Shown here piece after piece: positions 1 through 8,630 of a stretch of DNA of 64,000 bases. Origin of the DNA: an uncultured Archangium sp. GTDB lineage: Bacteria; Myxococcota; Myxococcia; Myxococcales; Myxococcaceae. Location: assembly GCA_903905455.1 (NCBI GenBank), contig CAIVGN010000157.1:1-64000 (forward strand), written 5' to 3'. Numbering within the stretch: position 1 is the stretch's first letter; every line of letters begins with the position of its first letter. Under the pieces are notes generated by a model. That model had not been told where the DNA came from and did no database searches. It worked only from the letters and a program-made list of their open reading frames with translations. Both the position numbers and the translations under genes were made by a program.

Positions 1-1102
1 GATGATCTCCCCGGGGGATGAGCTGGCGATCGACGTAGCACCACGCGTTGGGGCCGCGCGGGTTCGGCCCGCGGTACCGCAAGAACGGGCGCACCCGCGT
101 TGCGTCGAAGGCGGCCTCACCGGCGAACGCGCGCAGCGCCTCGAGCTTGGGGAGGAACTCGACCAGCCCGTGCTGGCGCGAGAACGCCCCCATGTCTGCG
201 GCCCAGAGGAATCCGGCCACCCGAGCCTCCAGCACCTCGCGGTCGTCGTCGACCAGCAGCTCGTCGAAGCGCGTCTTGAGGCCGGCGAAGCTCACCGGCA
301 CCAACTCCTCGAGCGGCACCCCGGTCTTCGCCCAGCGCGCGTCGAGCGCGGCCGCCTCGCCTGAGACGGGCCTCAGGTTCCACTCCGGCGCCTTCGCGCG
401 CAACCCCTGACCGTCCGTGGTCCAGGTGGTGACGCAGGGCTCGACGCGCGTCCCGGCAAACGTCCCCCGCGGCAGCACCATCACGTCTCGGAGCGAGAGC
501 CGCGAGAGCAGCGCCTCCCTCACTGGTGCGTGCGCGAAGGCGTCGAGCAACGTCGCCGAGGTGATGAAGGCCAGGGCGCCGTGCCCCTCCTTCAGCCGCA
601 GCGACGCCATCAAGAGAAAGAAGACGTAGTCCTCGCGCAGGCTGGTGCCGCTCTTGAGCGCGAAGTTCGAGGGCAGCCACGCACAGGCGCGCGCCCACGC
701 TTCCTTGCTGCGGAGCAGGGGAGAGGTGCCATTCCACGGCGGGTTCCCCAGCCACAGCTCGAACGTCCCATCGTGCGCCGGCAGCAGCTCGAAGGTCAGC
801 GCGTCACCCACGATGATCTTCGCGCCCGGGACCCGCTCGCGGCACACGCCGGCCGAGGTCTCGTTGAGCTCGACGCCGATGAGCTCGGCGCGGGGCCAGC
901 GTTGCGCCGCCACGCTCAGGAACGCGCCTGCCCCACAGGCCGGATCGATGATCCGCAGCTTGCCGCGCGCGGGCACGAAGGGCGCGACCGCGTCGATCAC
1001 CCGCTCCACCACCGCCCGGGGCGTGAAGAAGGCGCCCGTGCGGTTTCGCTCGGCGACGTCGAGGTGCGAGGCGAGCGCTTCTTCGTCCGGGTGATCAGTC
1101 AT
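1..1102 (-). CDS. N-6 adenine-specific DNA methylase (3' end outside window)
   Basis: Reading leftward from ATG at 1102, the frame stays open to the window edge (about 367 codons seen), so the C-terminus is missing. It has a SAM-binding motif I, DPACGAGAFL, at about residues 48-57, and the adenine-methylase catalytic motif NPPWN at about residue 120, in the order of gamma-class / Eco57I-like N6-adenine methylases. Further on is an Arg/Pro/Asn-rich stretch, RYRGPNPRGPN, that I read as part of the target-recognition region. It should methylate adenine in DNA. No restriction gene is visible on this side; a partner could lie left of the window. It is divergent from the acylphosphatase gene, with 22 bases between the two starts. 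Confidence 0.85.
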   Translation of the reverse strand, partial: MTDHPDEEALASHLDVAERNRTGAFFTPRAVVERVIDAVAPFVPARGKLRIIDPACGAGAFLSVAAQRWPRAELIGVELNETSAGVCRERVPGAKIIVGDALTFELLPAHDGTFELWLGNPPWNGTSPLLRSKEAWARACAWLPSNFALKSGTSLREDYVFFLLMASLRLKEGHGALAFITSATLLDAFAHAPVREALLSRLSLRDVMVLPRGTFAGTRVEPCVTTWTTDGQGLRAKAPEWNLRPVSGEAAALDARWAKTGVPLEELVPVSFAGLKTRFDELLVDDDREVLEARVAGFLWAADMGAFSRQHGLVEFLPKLEALRAFAGEAAFDATRVRPFLRYRGPNPRGPNAWCYVDRQLIPRGDH

Positions 1103-1124
1103 CGTGGTAGAGCCGCGCCGTGCC

Positions 1125-1409
1125 ATGACGCTGCGACGCGTTCATCTCCGCATCTGTGGTCTCGTGCAAGGCGTGTCGTACCGCGCCAACGCGCAACACG
1201 CCGCCCGCCAGCTCGGGGTCATGGGCTGGGTGCGCAACCTGCCTTCCGGTGACGTCGAGGCCGTGGCCGAGGCCGCCCCCGAGGTGCTCGAGCGCTTCGT
1301 CACCTGGTGCCGTCGAGGGCCTGCCGGAGCGCGCGTCGATGCGGTAGAGGTGGTCGAAGTGCCTGCCGACTCCGGTCCCGCGTTCACCACCTTTGAGGTT
1401 CGTCGATGA
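1125..1409 (+). CDS. acyP: acylphosphatase
   Basis: This 94-residue protein is the usual length for acylphosphatase, which hydrolyses acyl phosphates such as carbamoyl or 1,3-bisphosphoglyceryl phosphate in the cytoplasm. It carries the family signature GLVQGVSYR (residues 12-20), with Arg20 as the phosphate-binding residue, and GWVRN (34-38), with Asn38 as the catalytic Asn. I chose ATG at 1125 because MTLRRVHLRI matches the family N-terminus; an in-frame GTG at 1104 would add seven residues. Its stop overlaps the start of the next gene in an ATGA arrangement, so the two are probably translated together. Confidence 0.92.
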   Translation: MTLRRVHLRICGLVQGVSYRANAQHAARQLGVMGWVRNLPSGDVEAVAEAAPEVLERFVTWCRRGPAGARVDAVEVVEVPADSGPAFTTFEVRR

Positions 1410-1843
1410 GTTTCGGAGGTCCCTTCCTCATCGCGCCGCTCACCTCGATGCTCGGCATTCGCGCCGGCATGACGGTCTCGGTGCACCACGCCCCCGAAGG
1501 TTTCCTCGAGGCCCTGGCCCCGCTGCCCGAGGGCGTGGCCCTGCTGCACGACTCGAAGACCGGCCTCGACGTGCAGGTGCTCTTCGCCTCGAAGAAGACC
1601 GAGCTGGTCGAGAAGCTGGGCCCGCTGACCCGGGGCATGGCCGTCACCGGGGCCATCTGGGTCTGTTTCCCCACCAACGCCGAGGCGCCGCAGGCCCCGT
1701 CGGAGGACTTCGTTCGCCTCGCCGCCCTCGAGATGGGGCTGACCGACACCAAGAAGCTGATGCTCGACCCGGCGTGGACCGCTCTCAAGCTCCAGTGGAA
1801 GCCCAGCCGGCTGCGGCCCGACCTGCCGTCCGTTCGGGCCTGA
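1406..1843 (+). CDS. DUF3052 family protein
   Basis: A 145-residue protein whose ATG overlaps the acylphosphatase stop by four bases. It resembles the DUF3052 family: a short N-terminal segment with GIRAGMTVSVHHAPEGF, a middle segment on how much of a value can be read (LLHDSKTGLDVQVLF), and a conserved SKKTELVEKLGPL ... IWVCFP pattern followed by a basic C-terminus. There is no signal peptide or membrane segment, so it should be cytoplasmic. The biochemical role is unknown; the tight coupling to acyP is the only context. Confidence 0.75.
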   Translation: MSFGGPFLIAPLTSMLGIRAGMTVSVHHAPEGFLEALAPLPEGVALLHDSKTGLDVQVLFASKKTELVEKLGPLTRGMAVTGAIWVCFPTNAEAPQAPSEDFVRLAALEMGLTDTKKLMLDPAWTALKLQWKPSRLRPDLPSVRA

Positions 1844-2165
1844 TTTTCCCGACAATTCGTTTCCTAACCCCTGTGATTCGTGAAACGCTCCGCGCCGACA
1901 ACTCTTTTTGACGGGGCCCCCGGTCGGACCTGAAGCAGGCCGAAGAGATACGAGGGCGAAGTCGACTCCGCGGGGTCTTTCCTGCGGGGTTCCATGATTC
2001 AACCGGCAGGGGGTCTGGTGGTTGACCTTCGCGGAGCGACACCACAGCGTGAGCTTATTGCGAGTGGCGCCGCCCCCTGTCCTTTGGTGCAGCCTGTGAC
2101 CCGTGCGTGTCCTGCGTCCCGTCCGTGGGGCCTCCGAGGTCGAGCTGCACAGAACGGATTCATCC
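1844..2165 (+). other. intergenic region upstream of the RNase E/G gene
   Basis: These 322 bases hold no convincing gene. Two TTGAC-type hexamers occur (near 1910 and 2022-2027) but neither has an acceptable -10 element at 16-18 bases, so I do not call a promoter. A long untranslated leader for the RNase gene is possible, as in E. coli rne, where the leader is used for autoregulation, but nothing in the sequence proves it. Confidence 0.4.
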
Positions 2166-4463
2166 ATGAGCAGCGTTCTCGTCATCAACGCCGCGGGTCG
2201 GGAGACCCGTGTCGCGCTGGTCGAGCAGGGCCACATCGCTGAGTTTTATCTCGAGCGAAAAAAAGACAGGGGCATCGTCGGTAACATCTACAAGGGTCGC
2301 GTCACGCGTGTGCTTCCGGGCATGCAGGCGGCGTTCGTAGACATCGGCCTGGACAAGGCGGCGTTCCTCTACGTCGGAGACGTACTCTTCGACCCGGACG
2401 TCACCCGTCACCAGTTCGACATGACGGAAGGCGAGAACGACGGCGACGTCGACGACGTGCCCGAGGAGACCGAGGAGGTCCCCCCGCGCGAGTCCGCCGC
2501 CGCTCCAGTCGCCGCCGAAGCAGCCCCCGCACCGGCCCCGGCCGACGCGCCGGCTCCCGAGGTCGTCGCCGCTGCCGATGGCGCGCCGTCCGGCGCCGAG
2601 GTCGTGGCTGCTGCCGTCGAGCAGTCCACCCAGGCCGCGGGCGCGGAAGTCGTCGCCGCGGCCGAGAGCGCGACGCCGGGGGCCGTAGTCGCGGCCGCCC
2701 CGGTCGACGCGTCGGGTGCCCCGGCCCCCGAGGCGCAGGCGCTGCCCGAGACCGAGAAGATCGACGCCCAGCGCACGCAGGCCCCGCGCGACGTCCGCTT
2801 CAAGGAGAAGGACAAGGACAAGCACCGCGAGAAGGACCGCGAGAAGGACAAGCACCGCGAGCGCAAGGCGGAGCCCCCGAAGAAGCAGCAGCGCATCGAG
2901 GATCTCCTCAAGGTCGGGCAGGAAGTCATGTGCCAGGTCTCAAAGGATCCCATCGGGACCAAGGGCGCGCGCATCACCACGCACATCTCGATCCCCGGCC
3001 GGCACCTGGTGTTCATGCCCACCGTCGATCACGTGGGCATCAGCCGCCGCATCGGCAACGAGAAGGAGCGCCGTCGCCTCCGTGACACCGTCGATCGCCT
3101 GCGCCCCGCGGGCACCGGCTTCATCGTGCGCACCGTCGCCGAGAACGTGCCCCAGGAGAAGCTCGAGGCGGACATCCGCTTCCTCATCGAGGTGTGGAAC
3201 GAGACCGTGCGCAAGAGTGAGAAGGTTCACCGCGCCGGCCTGATGCACCCCGACCTGGACCTCATCCTCCGCGCGACCCGCGATCTCTTCGCCCAGGACA
3301 TCGAGAAGCTGATCATCGACGACCGCGAGGAGTTCGAGCGCGTGCAGCGCTTCGTCGAGGCCCAGGACCCGACCCTGAAGGACCGCGTGGTGCTCCACGA
3401 CGCCGAGGAGCCGATCTTCGACGCCTACGGCATCGAGGAAGAGATCAAGCGCGCCACCGCTCGCAAGGTGTGGCTGCGCTCGGGTGGCTACCTGATCATC
3501 GACCAGGCCGAGGCCTTGACGGCCATCGACGTGAACTCCGGTCGCTACGTCGGGAAGAAGAACCTCGAAGACACGATCGTGAAGATCAACACCGAGGCGG
3601 CCAAGGAGATCGTCTACCAGCTCCGGCTCCGCAACATCGGCGGCATCATCATCTGCGACTTCATCGACATGGAGAAGCAGCAGAACCGCGACAAGGTCTT
3701 CAAGTCGCTCCACGAGGCGCTGGGCCGCGACAAGGCCAAGACCAACGTGCTGCGCATCAGCGAGCTGGGCCTCGTCGAGATGACCCGCAAGCGCGTGCGC
3801 GAGTCCATCGGCCGCATCCTCCACGAGCGGTGCGGGTACTGCGCGGGCCAGGGTTCGGTGAAGACGGCCACCACGGTCGCCTACGAGATCTTCCGCGAGC
3901 TCCGCCGTTCGGCCGGCGCCTACAAGGACCCGACGATGGTGGTCCAGGCGCAGACCGAGGTCGCCAACCTCATGCAGAACGAGGAGCGCGAGGAGCTGCG
4001 CCACCTCATGGACCGCTTCAACAAGGCGATCCAGGTCAAGGCGCGCACCGACTACCACCGCGAGCAGTACGACATCTACGCGCGGCCGATCTCCGGCATC
4101 GAGATCAAGATCGCCGCGACGACCGTCGAGCACGACCCGAGCACCTACACCAGCAACCGCAAGCCCGGCAGCCAGGAGGCCCGCTTCGATCGCAACGAGC
4201 GCGGCGGTGGTGCCGAGCGCGAACCGGCGGCGCGTGGTGAGCGCGAACCGGCGGCCCGCGGTGAACGCAGCGCGGGTGGTGCCGAGCGCGGCGGTGGCGC
4301 CGAGCGTGGTGAACGCGGCGGTCGTGGTCGCGGACGTGACCGCGGCGGCCGTGGCGGTGGTGGCGGCGGTGGTGGTGGGGGCGGTCAGAACCAGAAGAAC
4401 GAACGCCCCTCGTCCCCTTCGGCTCCGCCTCCTTCAGCGCCGTCTGGCTCGAGCGAGGAGTGA
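2166..4463 (+). CDS. rng: ribonuclease E/G with expanded S1 domain and RG-rich tail
   Basis: 765 residues. The start at 2166 (MSSVLVINA) matches RNase G/E N-termini; an upstream in-frame start at 2103 would only add non-conserved residues. The endonuclease core has both metal-binding aspartates, AIDVNSG (Asp455) and CDFIDM (Asp498), and a zinc-link CGYC (Cys556, Cys559), as in enzymes that dimerise and cleave single-stranded AU-rich RNA in rRNA and mRNA processing. The S1 domain is split after the GDVLFD strand by about 165 residues (77-241) of Ala/Pro-rich EVVAAA repeats and a Lys/Asp/His/Arg-rich stretch. The last 90 residues are an Arg/Gly tail with EPAARGER repeats and a run of glycines, probably an RNA- or partner-binding tail. 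RNase E versus RNase G naming is uncertain. Confidence 0.93.
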   Translation: MSSVLVINAAGRETRVALVEQGHIAEFYLERKKDRGIVGNIYKGRVTRVLPGMQAAFVDIGLDKAAFLYVGDVLFDPDVTRHQFDMTEGENDGDVDDVPEETEEVPPRESAAAPVAAEAAPAPAPADAPAPEVVAAADGAPSGAEVVAAAVEQSTQAAGAEVVAAAESATPGAVVAAAPVDASGAPAPEAQALPETEKIDAQRTQAPRDVRFKEKDKDKHREKDREKDKHRERKAEPPKKQQRIEDLLKVGQEVMCQVSKDPIGTKGARITTHISIPGRHLVFMPTVDHVGISRRIGNEKERRRLRDTVDRLRPAGTGFIVRTVAENVPQEKLEADIRFLIEVWNETVRKSEKVHRAGLMHPDLDLILRATRDLFAQDIEKLIIDDREEFERVQRFVEAQDPTLKDRVVLHDAEEPIFDAYGIEEEIKRATARKVWLRSGGYLIIDQAEALTAIDVNSGRYVGKKNLEDTIVKINTEAAKEIVYQLRLRNIGGIIICDFIDMEKQQNRDKVFKSLHEALGRDKAKTNVLRISELGLVEMTRKRVRESIGRILHERCGYCAGQGSVKTATTVAYEIFRELRRSAGAYKDPTMVVQAQTEVANLMQNEEREELRHLMDRFNKAIQVKARTDYHREQYDIYARPISGIEIKIAATTVEHDPSTYTSNRKPGSQEARFDRNERGGGAEREPAARGEREPAARGERSAGGAERGGGAERGERGGRGRGRDRGGRGGGGGGGGGGGQNQKNERPSSPSAPPPSAPSGSSEE
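2394..2888 (+). repeat. low-complexity insertion within the RNase S1 domain
   Basis: This stretch of the RNase gene encodes an acidic run, then Ala/Pro-rich sequence with four approximate copies of EVVAAA, then a charged run built on KDKHREKDREKDKHRER. It interrupts the S1 fold between the first strands (ending near GDVLFDPDV) and the remainder (from QRIEDLLKVG). The reading frame is kept throughout, so it is a real coding insertion. Confidence 0.7.
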
Positions 4464-4470
4464 GCTCCCC

Positions 4471-4800
4471 ATGAGCGGAACCGTCGACCGACGCATCGAC
4501 GCACGGCGGATGATCAATCACGAGTTCTCGTCGGTGGAGCAATTCATCAACGAGTACGTGATCAACCTGAGCCGCAGCGGGGTGTTCATCAAGTCCGACG
4601 ATCCGCTCCCCATCGGGACGCAGGTGAACCTGCGTTTCACCGTCATCTTCGAAGACCTCGAGACCATCGAGGGCGTGGGCGAGGTGGTCCGGCGAGTCGA
4701 GCCGGGCACCCCCGACCAGACCCCCGGCATGGGCGTGGTCTTCGTGGAGCTGACGCAGGTCTCGCGCGAGCTCATCGAGCGGATTCTCGTCCGCCGCTGA
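4471..4800 (+). CDS. PilZ domain protein (c-di-GMP receptor type)
   Basis: A 109-residue single-domain protein starting seven bases after the RNase stop. It has the PilZ signature: an Arg-rich N-terminal loop (DRRIDARR) and the second motif NLSRSGVFI (N-x-S-x-x-G), which together bind cyclic di-GMP, then the beta-barrel strand GTQVNLRFTVIF and a C-terminal helix. It belongs to the compact PilZ proteins abundant in myxobacteria. It is probably co-transcribed with the RNase gene and the following membrane protein; any link between RNA decay and c-di-GMP here is only context. Confidence 0.85.
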   Translation: MSGTVDRRIDARRMINHEFSSVEQFINEYVINLSRSGVFIKSDDPLPIGTQVNLRFTVIFEDLETIEGVGEVVRRVEPGTPDQTPGMGVVFVELTQVSRELIERILVRR

Positions 4801-4804
4801 CGTG

Positions 4805-6094
4805 ATGGGCGAGCCCACCGCCACCGCGTCTTCGCCGCCCGTGAAGCGGCTCTCGCGGGCGGTCGCCCTGTGGCGACGCAGCGTCGCGGTGGTGCTGGGC
4901 TACCGCGGGGAATCGCTCGCCCTGCGCGCGGGCAACCTCACCTTCATCACCATCACCTCGCTGGTGCCCCTGGTGGCGGTGATCTTCTCTCTGCTGCACG
5001 CCTTCAACGCCAAGCGCATCGATCCGCTGGTGCTCAAGTTCTTCGAGGACATCCTCTCTCCGGGAGGGCGCGCCCAGTCCGAGCAGACCATTCGCACCTT
5101 CCTCTCGGCCGCCAACTCGCGGGCCGCCGGCAGCGTGTCGTTCCTCGTGGTGCTGGTGTCGTCGGGGCTGATGCTCCGGCACCTCGACGCCTCGCTCAAC
5201 GACATCTGGCGGGTGCGGCAGAAGCGCCCGATCCTGGTGAGCCTCGGGCTGTACGCCGGTGTGCTCTTCGTCGGCCCGCTGCTCATCGCCGCGTCGCTGC
5301 TGGGCACGCAGGGCGTGAAGAGCTTCCTGGGCTGGCTCGAGTTCCCCTTCTCGGCGCAGGTGTTCTTCGTGGGCTCGGTGATCACCGCGGTGGCGGTCTT
5401 CACCACCCTCTACAAGGTGGCCCCGCACGCCCCGGTGCCGTGGAGATCCGCGTTCCTCGGGGGCTCCATCGCCGGCCTCGCGTGGGAAGCCGCGCGTCAC
5501 CTCTACGGCGGCATCGCCAGCCTCTTCTTCAGCGCCAACAAGGTCTACGGCTCGATGGGCATCGCGCCGCTGTTCCTGATGTGGATCTACGTCGGCTGGT
5601 ACATCGTGCTCTCCGGGGCGCGGCTGGCCTACGCCATCGAGCACGCCGACTTCCACGAGGAGTTCCGCGACCTGCTCGAGCACCCGCGCAGCAACGAGCT
5701 CATCGCCTCGCGCATCGCCGAAGAGGTGACGCGGGCCTCACTCGATGGACTGCCTCCGCCGACGTCGCGGCAGATCTCGTTGTCGCTGCGCCTGCCCGAA
5801 CAGCGCGTGCGCGAGCTGGCGCGGGTGCTCATCGCCAACGCGTTGCTGCTCGCCAACGAGAAGGGGGCACTGCTCCCCGCGCGCGACGTGACCACCCTGA
5901 CGCTCGCCGACATCTCCGCCGCCGTCGGTGGCACGGCGCGCGCTTTTAACCGCGACCACGCAGAAACCTCCGGTCACTTCGGGGTCGTGGCCCGGCTGTT
6001 TACGGCCGCTGATGAGTCAACCATCGAGAAACTCAAGGAAATCTCGTGGGCGGACCTGGTGAGAATCCCCGGGCCCCAGTCGGAAAAAACGTAG
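4805..6094 (+). CDS. YihY/BrkB-family inner-membrane protein
   Basis: 429 residues from ATG 4805 (a GTG at 4802 is an alternative). The first 290 residues hold about six hydrophobic segments with the family hallmarks AGNLTFITITSLVPL near residue 42 and VYGSMGIAPLFLMWIYVGWY near 250. The C-terminal 130 residues are soluble and look like a winged-helix region (ISLSLRLPEQRVRELARVL). The family was once mislabelled ribonuclease BN; it is a membrane protein of unresolved function, possibly transport. It follows the PilZ gene by four bases and is likely in the same transcript. Confidence 0.88.
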   Translation: MGEPTATASSPPVKRLSRAVALWRRSVAVVLGYRGESLALRAGNLTFITITSLVPLVAVIFSLLHAFNAKRIDPLVLKFFEDILSPGGRAQSEQTIRTFLSAANSRAAGSVSFLVVLVSSGLMLRHLDASLNDIWRVRQKRPILVSLGLYAGVLFVGPLLIAASLLGTQGVKSFLGWLEFPFSAQVFFVGSVITAVAVFTTLYKVAPHAPVPWRSAFLGGSIAGLAWEAARHLYGGIASLFFSANKVYGSMGIAPLFLMWIYVGWYIVLSGARLAYAIEHADFHEEFRDLLEHPRSNELIASRIAEEVTRASLDGLPPPTSRQISLSLRLPEQRVRELARVLIANALLLANEKGALLPARDVTTLTLADISAAVGGTARAFNRDHAETSGHFGVVARLFTAADESTIEKLKEISWADLVRIPGPQSEKT

Positions 6095-6152
6095 GTTTCT
6101 TGCAGGGTTGAGCCCATCATGGGTACCATGGTGTCCAAATCCACAGTGATTC

Positions 6153-6167
6153 TGGACCGTTGGTCCA
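6153..6167 (+). promoter_or_regulatory. perfect inverted repeat just upstream of the HU gene ribosome binding site
   Basis: TGGACC-GTT-GGTCCA is a perfect six-base-pair dyad three bases before the Shine-Dalgarno sequence AGGGGGA (6171-6177) that serves the GTG at 6185. It could be an operator or an RNA hairpin that affects translation. A second dyad, CCCATCATGGG, lies at 6112-6122. Function is inferred from position only. Confidence 0.35.
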
Positions 6168-6184
6168 CACAGGGGGAAACGCCG

Positions 6185-6502
6185 GTGCTCAAGTCCGATC
6201 TCGTGAACATCCTGGTTGCCAAGAAGGGTGTGACGCAGAAGCAGGCCGAAGCCACGGTCGAGATGATCTTCGGAGCGATGAAGGATGCGCTCGTCGCCGG
6301 AGAGAACATCGAGATCCGTGGGCTGGGGGCCTTCCACGTGAAGCACTACGGCGCCTACCAGGGCCGCAACCCCAAGACCGGCGAGCCCATCGCCGTTCGC
6401 GCCAAGCGTGGCCTGCTGTTCCGCGCTGGCAAGGAACTCAAGGACCGCGTCAACCGCCCGGGCCCCGACGGCAAGGTGCCGCCGCTCGCGCCGGGTCAGT
6501 GA
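6185..6502 (+). CDS. HU/IHF-family DNA-binding protein
   Basis: 105 residues. The HU fold begins directly at LKSDLVNILVAKKG, continues with the dimer helices (QAEATVEMIFGAMKDAL) and the core IRGLGAFHVK, and has the DNA-binding arm GRNPKTGEPIAV, ending in a short Pro/Gly tail. I chose GTG 6185 because a strong Shine-Dalgarno (AGGGGGA, 6171-6177) sits seven bases upstream and the protein then starts at the family N-terminus; an in-frame ATG at 6119 would add 22 unrelated residues and would put the 6153-6167 dyad inside the gene. The arm sequence is closer to the IHF alpha-like branch than to classical HU. It bends or packages DNA in the nucleoid. Confidence 0.88.
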   Translation: MLKSDLVNILVAKKGVTQKQAEATVEMIFGAMKDALVAGENIEIRGLGAFHVKHYGAYQGRNPKTGEPIAVRAKRGLLFRAGKELKDRVNRPGPDGKVPPLAPGQ

Positions 6503-6523
6503 GCTGACGAGTCCTTGATGTGC

Positions 6524-6563
6524 GAAGCCCTTCGCCCCCTTGACCGGGACGAGGGGCTTTCTC
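6524..6563 (+). terminator. probable rho-independent terminator after the HU gene
   Basis: GAAGCCCTTCG and CGAGGGGCTTT can pair around a C/G-rich loop and are followed by a short T-rich tail (TTTCTC). It lies 21 bases after the HU stop and between two convergent genes. The stem has one mismatch and the T-run is weak. Confidence 0.45.
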
Positions 6564-6581
6564 ATGTGCGGCGCACGGTGC

Positions 6582-8630
6582 TCAGCCCTGCGCCACCGCG
6601 ACGAGGCGGCCGACGGGGCGCACCTGCAGCTCCGGGTCCAGTTCGCTGAAGGTCAGCACCGCGACCTCGGGGAACGCGCCCTCGATGAGCCGCCGCAACA
6701 TGCGCCGCACGTCGGGTGACGAGAGCAGCACGCCCTTGCCCTGGCGCGCGACGCGCTTGACCCCTTCGAGAATGGCGCCGGCGTCGGAAGGATCGAGCGC
6801 GGCCCCTCCCTGGCGCAGCTTCTCTTCGACGGCCGGGTCGACCAGCCACGCGAAGAGCGGGCCCTGCTGCGCGAACTGGTGGCTGATTTGTCGCGAGAGC
6901 GCCGCGCGGCACCGTTCGGCGAGCTGCGCCGCGTCACCTTCCGTCGAAGGGGACACCAGCGCGTCGAGGATGGCCCGCAGGTTCCGGATGCTCACCTGCT
7001 CCTGGAGCAGCTTCTTGAGCACGTCGGTGAGCAGCGGCAGCGGGACCTTCTGCAGCGCCTCCTTCACCAACGCGGGGCACTGGGTCTCGAGGGTGGCCAG
7101 CGACGCCGAGACCTCCTGCACCCCGAGGAACGACGCGGCGCGCTTCCGCAGCAGCTGCGCGAGGTGATCGACCAGCAGCTCGCGGCGCGTGCGGGAGGGG
7201 AGGCCCTTCTGGTGCAACGTCTCGCGCGGCACCGTGACCAGGGCCAGCTGCCGACCGAGCGCGTCTTGCGCCGGCGTGGTCTCGAGGCCCGCGACCTTGA
7301 GCTCGGCCGCGTTGCCCAGGGTGAACAGCTCGCCCTCGGGGAGCTGGCCCCGGCCCGCAGGGACCTCGTCGACGGCCAGCGCGTAGCTGCGCGGCGAGAG
7401 CGGAGCCCCGGTGCGCACCCGGAACGCCGGCACGCGCACCCCGAGCTCCACGAAGAGCCGCTCGCGCACGGTGTTGAGGTCGACATGTACGAAGGCCTGG
7501 CCGTCTTCTTCGACGAGCGCCGTGAGATCGCCGGCGAGGTCGAGCACCAGCGGGGTGACGGCCTGCACTTGCTCCTCGAGCTTCGGGGCCTGGGCAGGGG
7601 CGACGCGATCTTCTGACTTCCTCTTCGGCGCCTCCGCCGGCTTCGCGCGCAGCCGCTGGACACCCAGGCCCACCAGCACCGCGAGCGCCGCCAGCACGAT
7701 GAAGGTGAAGTGCGGCATGCCGGGCATCGCGGCGAAGGCGAGGCAGAGGCCGGCGACCACGAAGAGCGCCTTGTGCTGGCCGAAGAACTGCGCGCCGATG
7801 TCGGTGCCCAGCGAGTCTTCTTCCTTCTCGGAGGCCACCCGGGTCACCACGATGCCCGCGGCCACGGCGATGGACAGCGAGGGGATCTGCGAGACGAGCC
7901 CGTCACCGATGGCGATGAGCGCGTAGGTGCTGGCGGCCTCGGCGGCGCTCATGCCGTTCTGCAGCACCCCGATGACGATGCCGCCCAGCAGGTTGATGAG
8001 GGTGATGACCAGGCCCGCGATGACGTCGCCCTTCACGAACTTCATCGCGCCGTCCATGGAACCGAAGAGCTGCGACTCGCGCTCCAGCGCCCGGCGGCGG
8101 GCGCGCGCCTGGTCCTGGGTGATGGCGCCGGCGCGGAGATCGGCGTCGATGCTCATCTGCTTGCCGGGCATGGCGTCGAGGGTGAAGCGCGCGCTGACTT
8201 CGGCCACGCGCTCGGCGCCCTTGGTGACCACCAGGAACTGCACCAGCGTGAGGATGGAGAAGATGACCGCGCCCACCACGTAGTCGCCGCGCACCACGAA
8301 TTCGCCGAAGGCCTGGATGATCTCGCCCGCGTGCCCTTCGGACAGCGCCAGCCGCGTCGAGGAGACGTTCATCGCCAGGCGGAAGAGCGTGGTGATGAGC
8401 AGCAGCGTGGGGAACGAGGCGACCTTGAGCGCGTCCTTCGCGTAGAGCGCCGCCACCAACAGCGCCACCGCGGCCGCGAGGTTGATGGCGAGGCCCACGT
8501 CGAGCAGCCAGCTCGGCAGGGGCACGATCATCGCGCCGATGATCATCGCCATCACGATCGCCAGCACCACGTCCGACGACGCCTTCGCGCGCGCGAGCAC
8601 CTTCTCGACGACCCCGAGCACCTGGTTCAC
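6582..8630 (-). CDS. sctV: type III secretion export apparatus protein SctV (FlhA family)
   Basis: 682 residues from GTG 8630, which overlaps the sctU stop (GTGA). The N-terminal half has about eight membrane segments and the FHIPEP-family signature AEVSARFTLDAMPGKQM followed by SIDADLRAG. The C-terminal half is the large cytoplasmic ring domain (about residues 350-682) that docks substrate-chaperone complexes. FlhA and SctV are hard to separate by eye; I prefer SctV because the operon contains SctJ- and SctI-type genes and no flagellar genes. It is the last gene of the operon and ends convergently with the HU gene. Confidence 0.9.
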   Translation of the reverse strand: MNQVLGVVEKVLARAKASSDVVLAIVMAMIIGAMIVPLPSWLLDVGLAINLAAAVALLVAALYAKDALKVASFPTLLLITTLFRLAMNVSSTRLALSEGHAGEIIQAFGEFVVRGDYVVGAVIFSILTLVQFLVVTKGAERVAEVSARFTLDAMPGKQMSIDADLRAGAITQDQARARRRALERESQLFGSMDGAMKFVKGDVIAGLVITLINLLGGIVIGVLQNGMSAAEAASTYALIAIGDGLVSQIPSLSIAVAAGIVVTRVASEKEEDSLGTDIGAQFFGQHKALFVVAGLCLAFAAMPGMPHFTFIVLAALAVLVGLGVQRLRAKPAEAPKRKSEDRVAPAQAPKLEEQVQAVTPLVLDLAGDLTALVEEDGQAFVHVDLNTVRERLFVELGVRVPAFRVRTGAPLSPRSYALAVDEVPAGRGQLPEGELFTLGNAAELKVAGLETTPAQDALGRQLALVTVPRETLHQKGLPSRTRRELLVDHLAQLLRKRAASFLGVQEVSASLATLETQCPALVKEALQKVPLPLLTDVLKKLLQEQVSIRNLRAILDALVSPSTEGDAAQLAERCRAALSRQISHQFAQQGPLFAWLVDPAVEEKLRQGGAALDPSDAGAILEGVKRVARQGKGVLLSSPDVRRMLRRLIEGAFPEVAVLTFSELDPELQVRPVGRLVAVAQG

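Noticed and set aside
2022-2058. TTGACC with a possible GCTTAT further on as a sigma-70 promoter for the RNase gene.
   Set aside because: The spacer would be about 25 bases and the -10 is poor.
4805-6094. Ribonuclease BN annotation for the BrkB/YihY protein.
   Set aside because: That was a historical misannotation; the sequence is a multi-pass membrane protein without metallo-beta-lactamase motifs.
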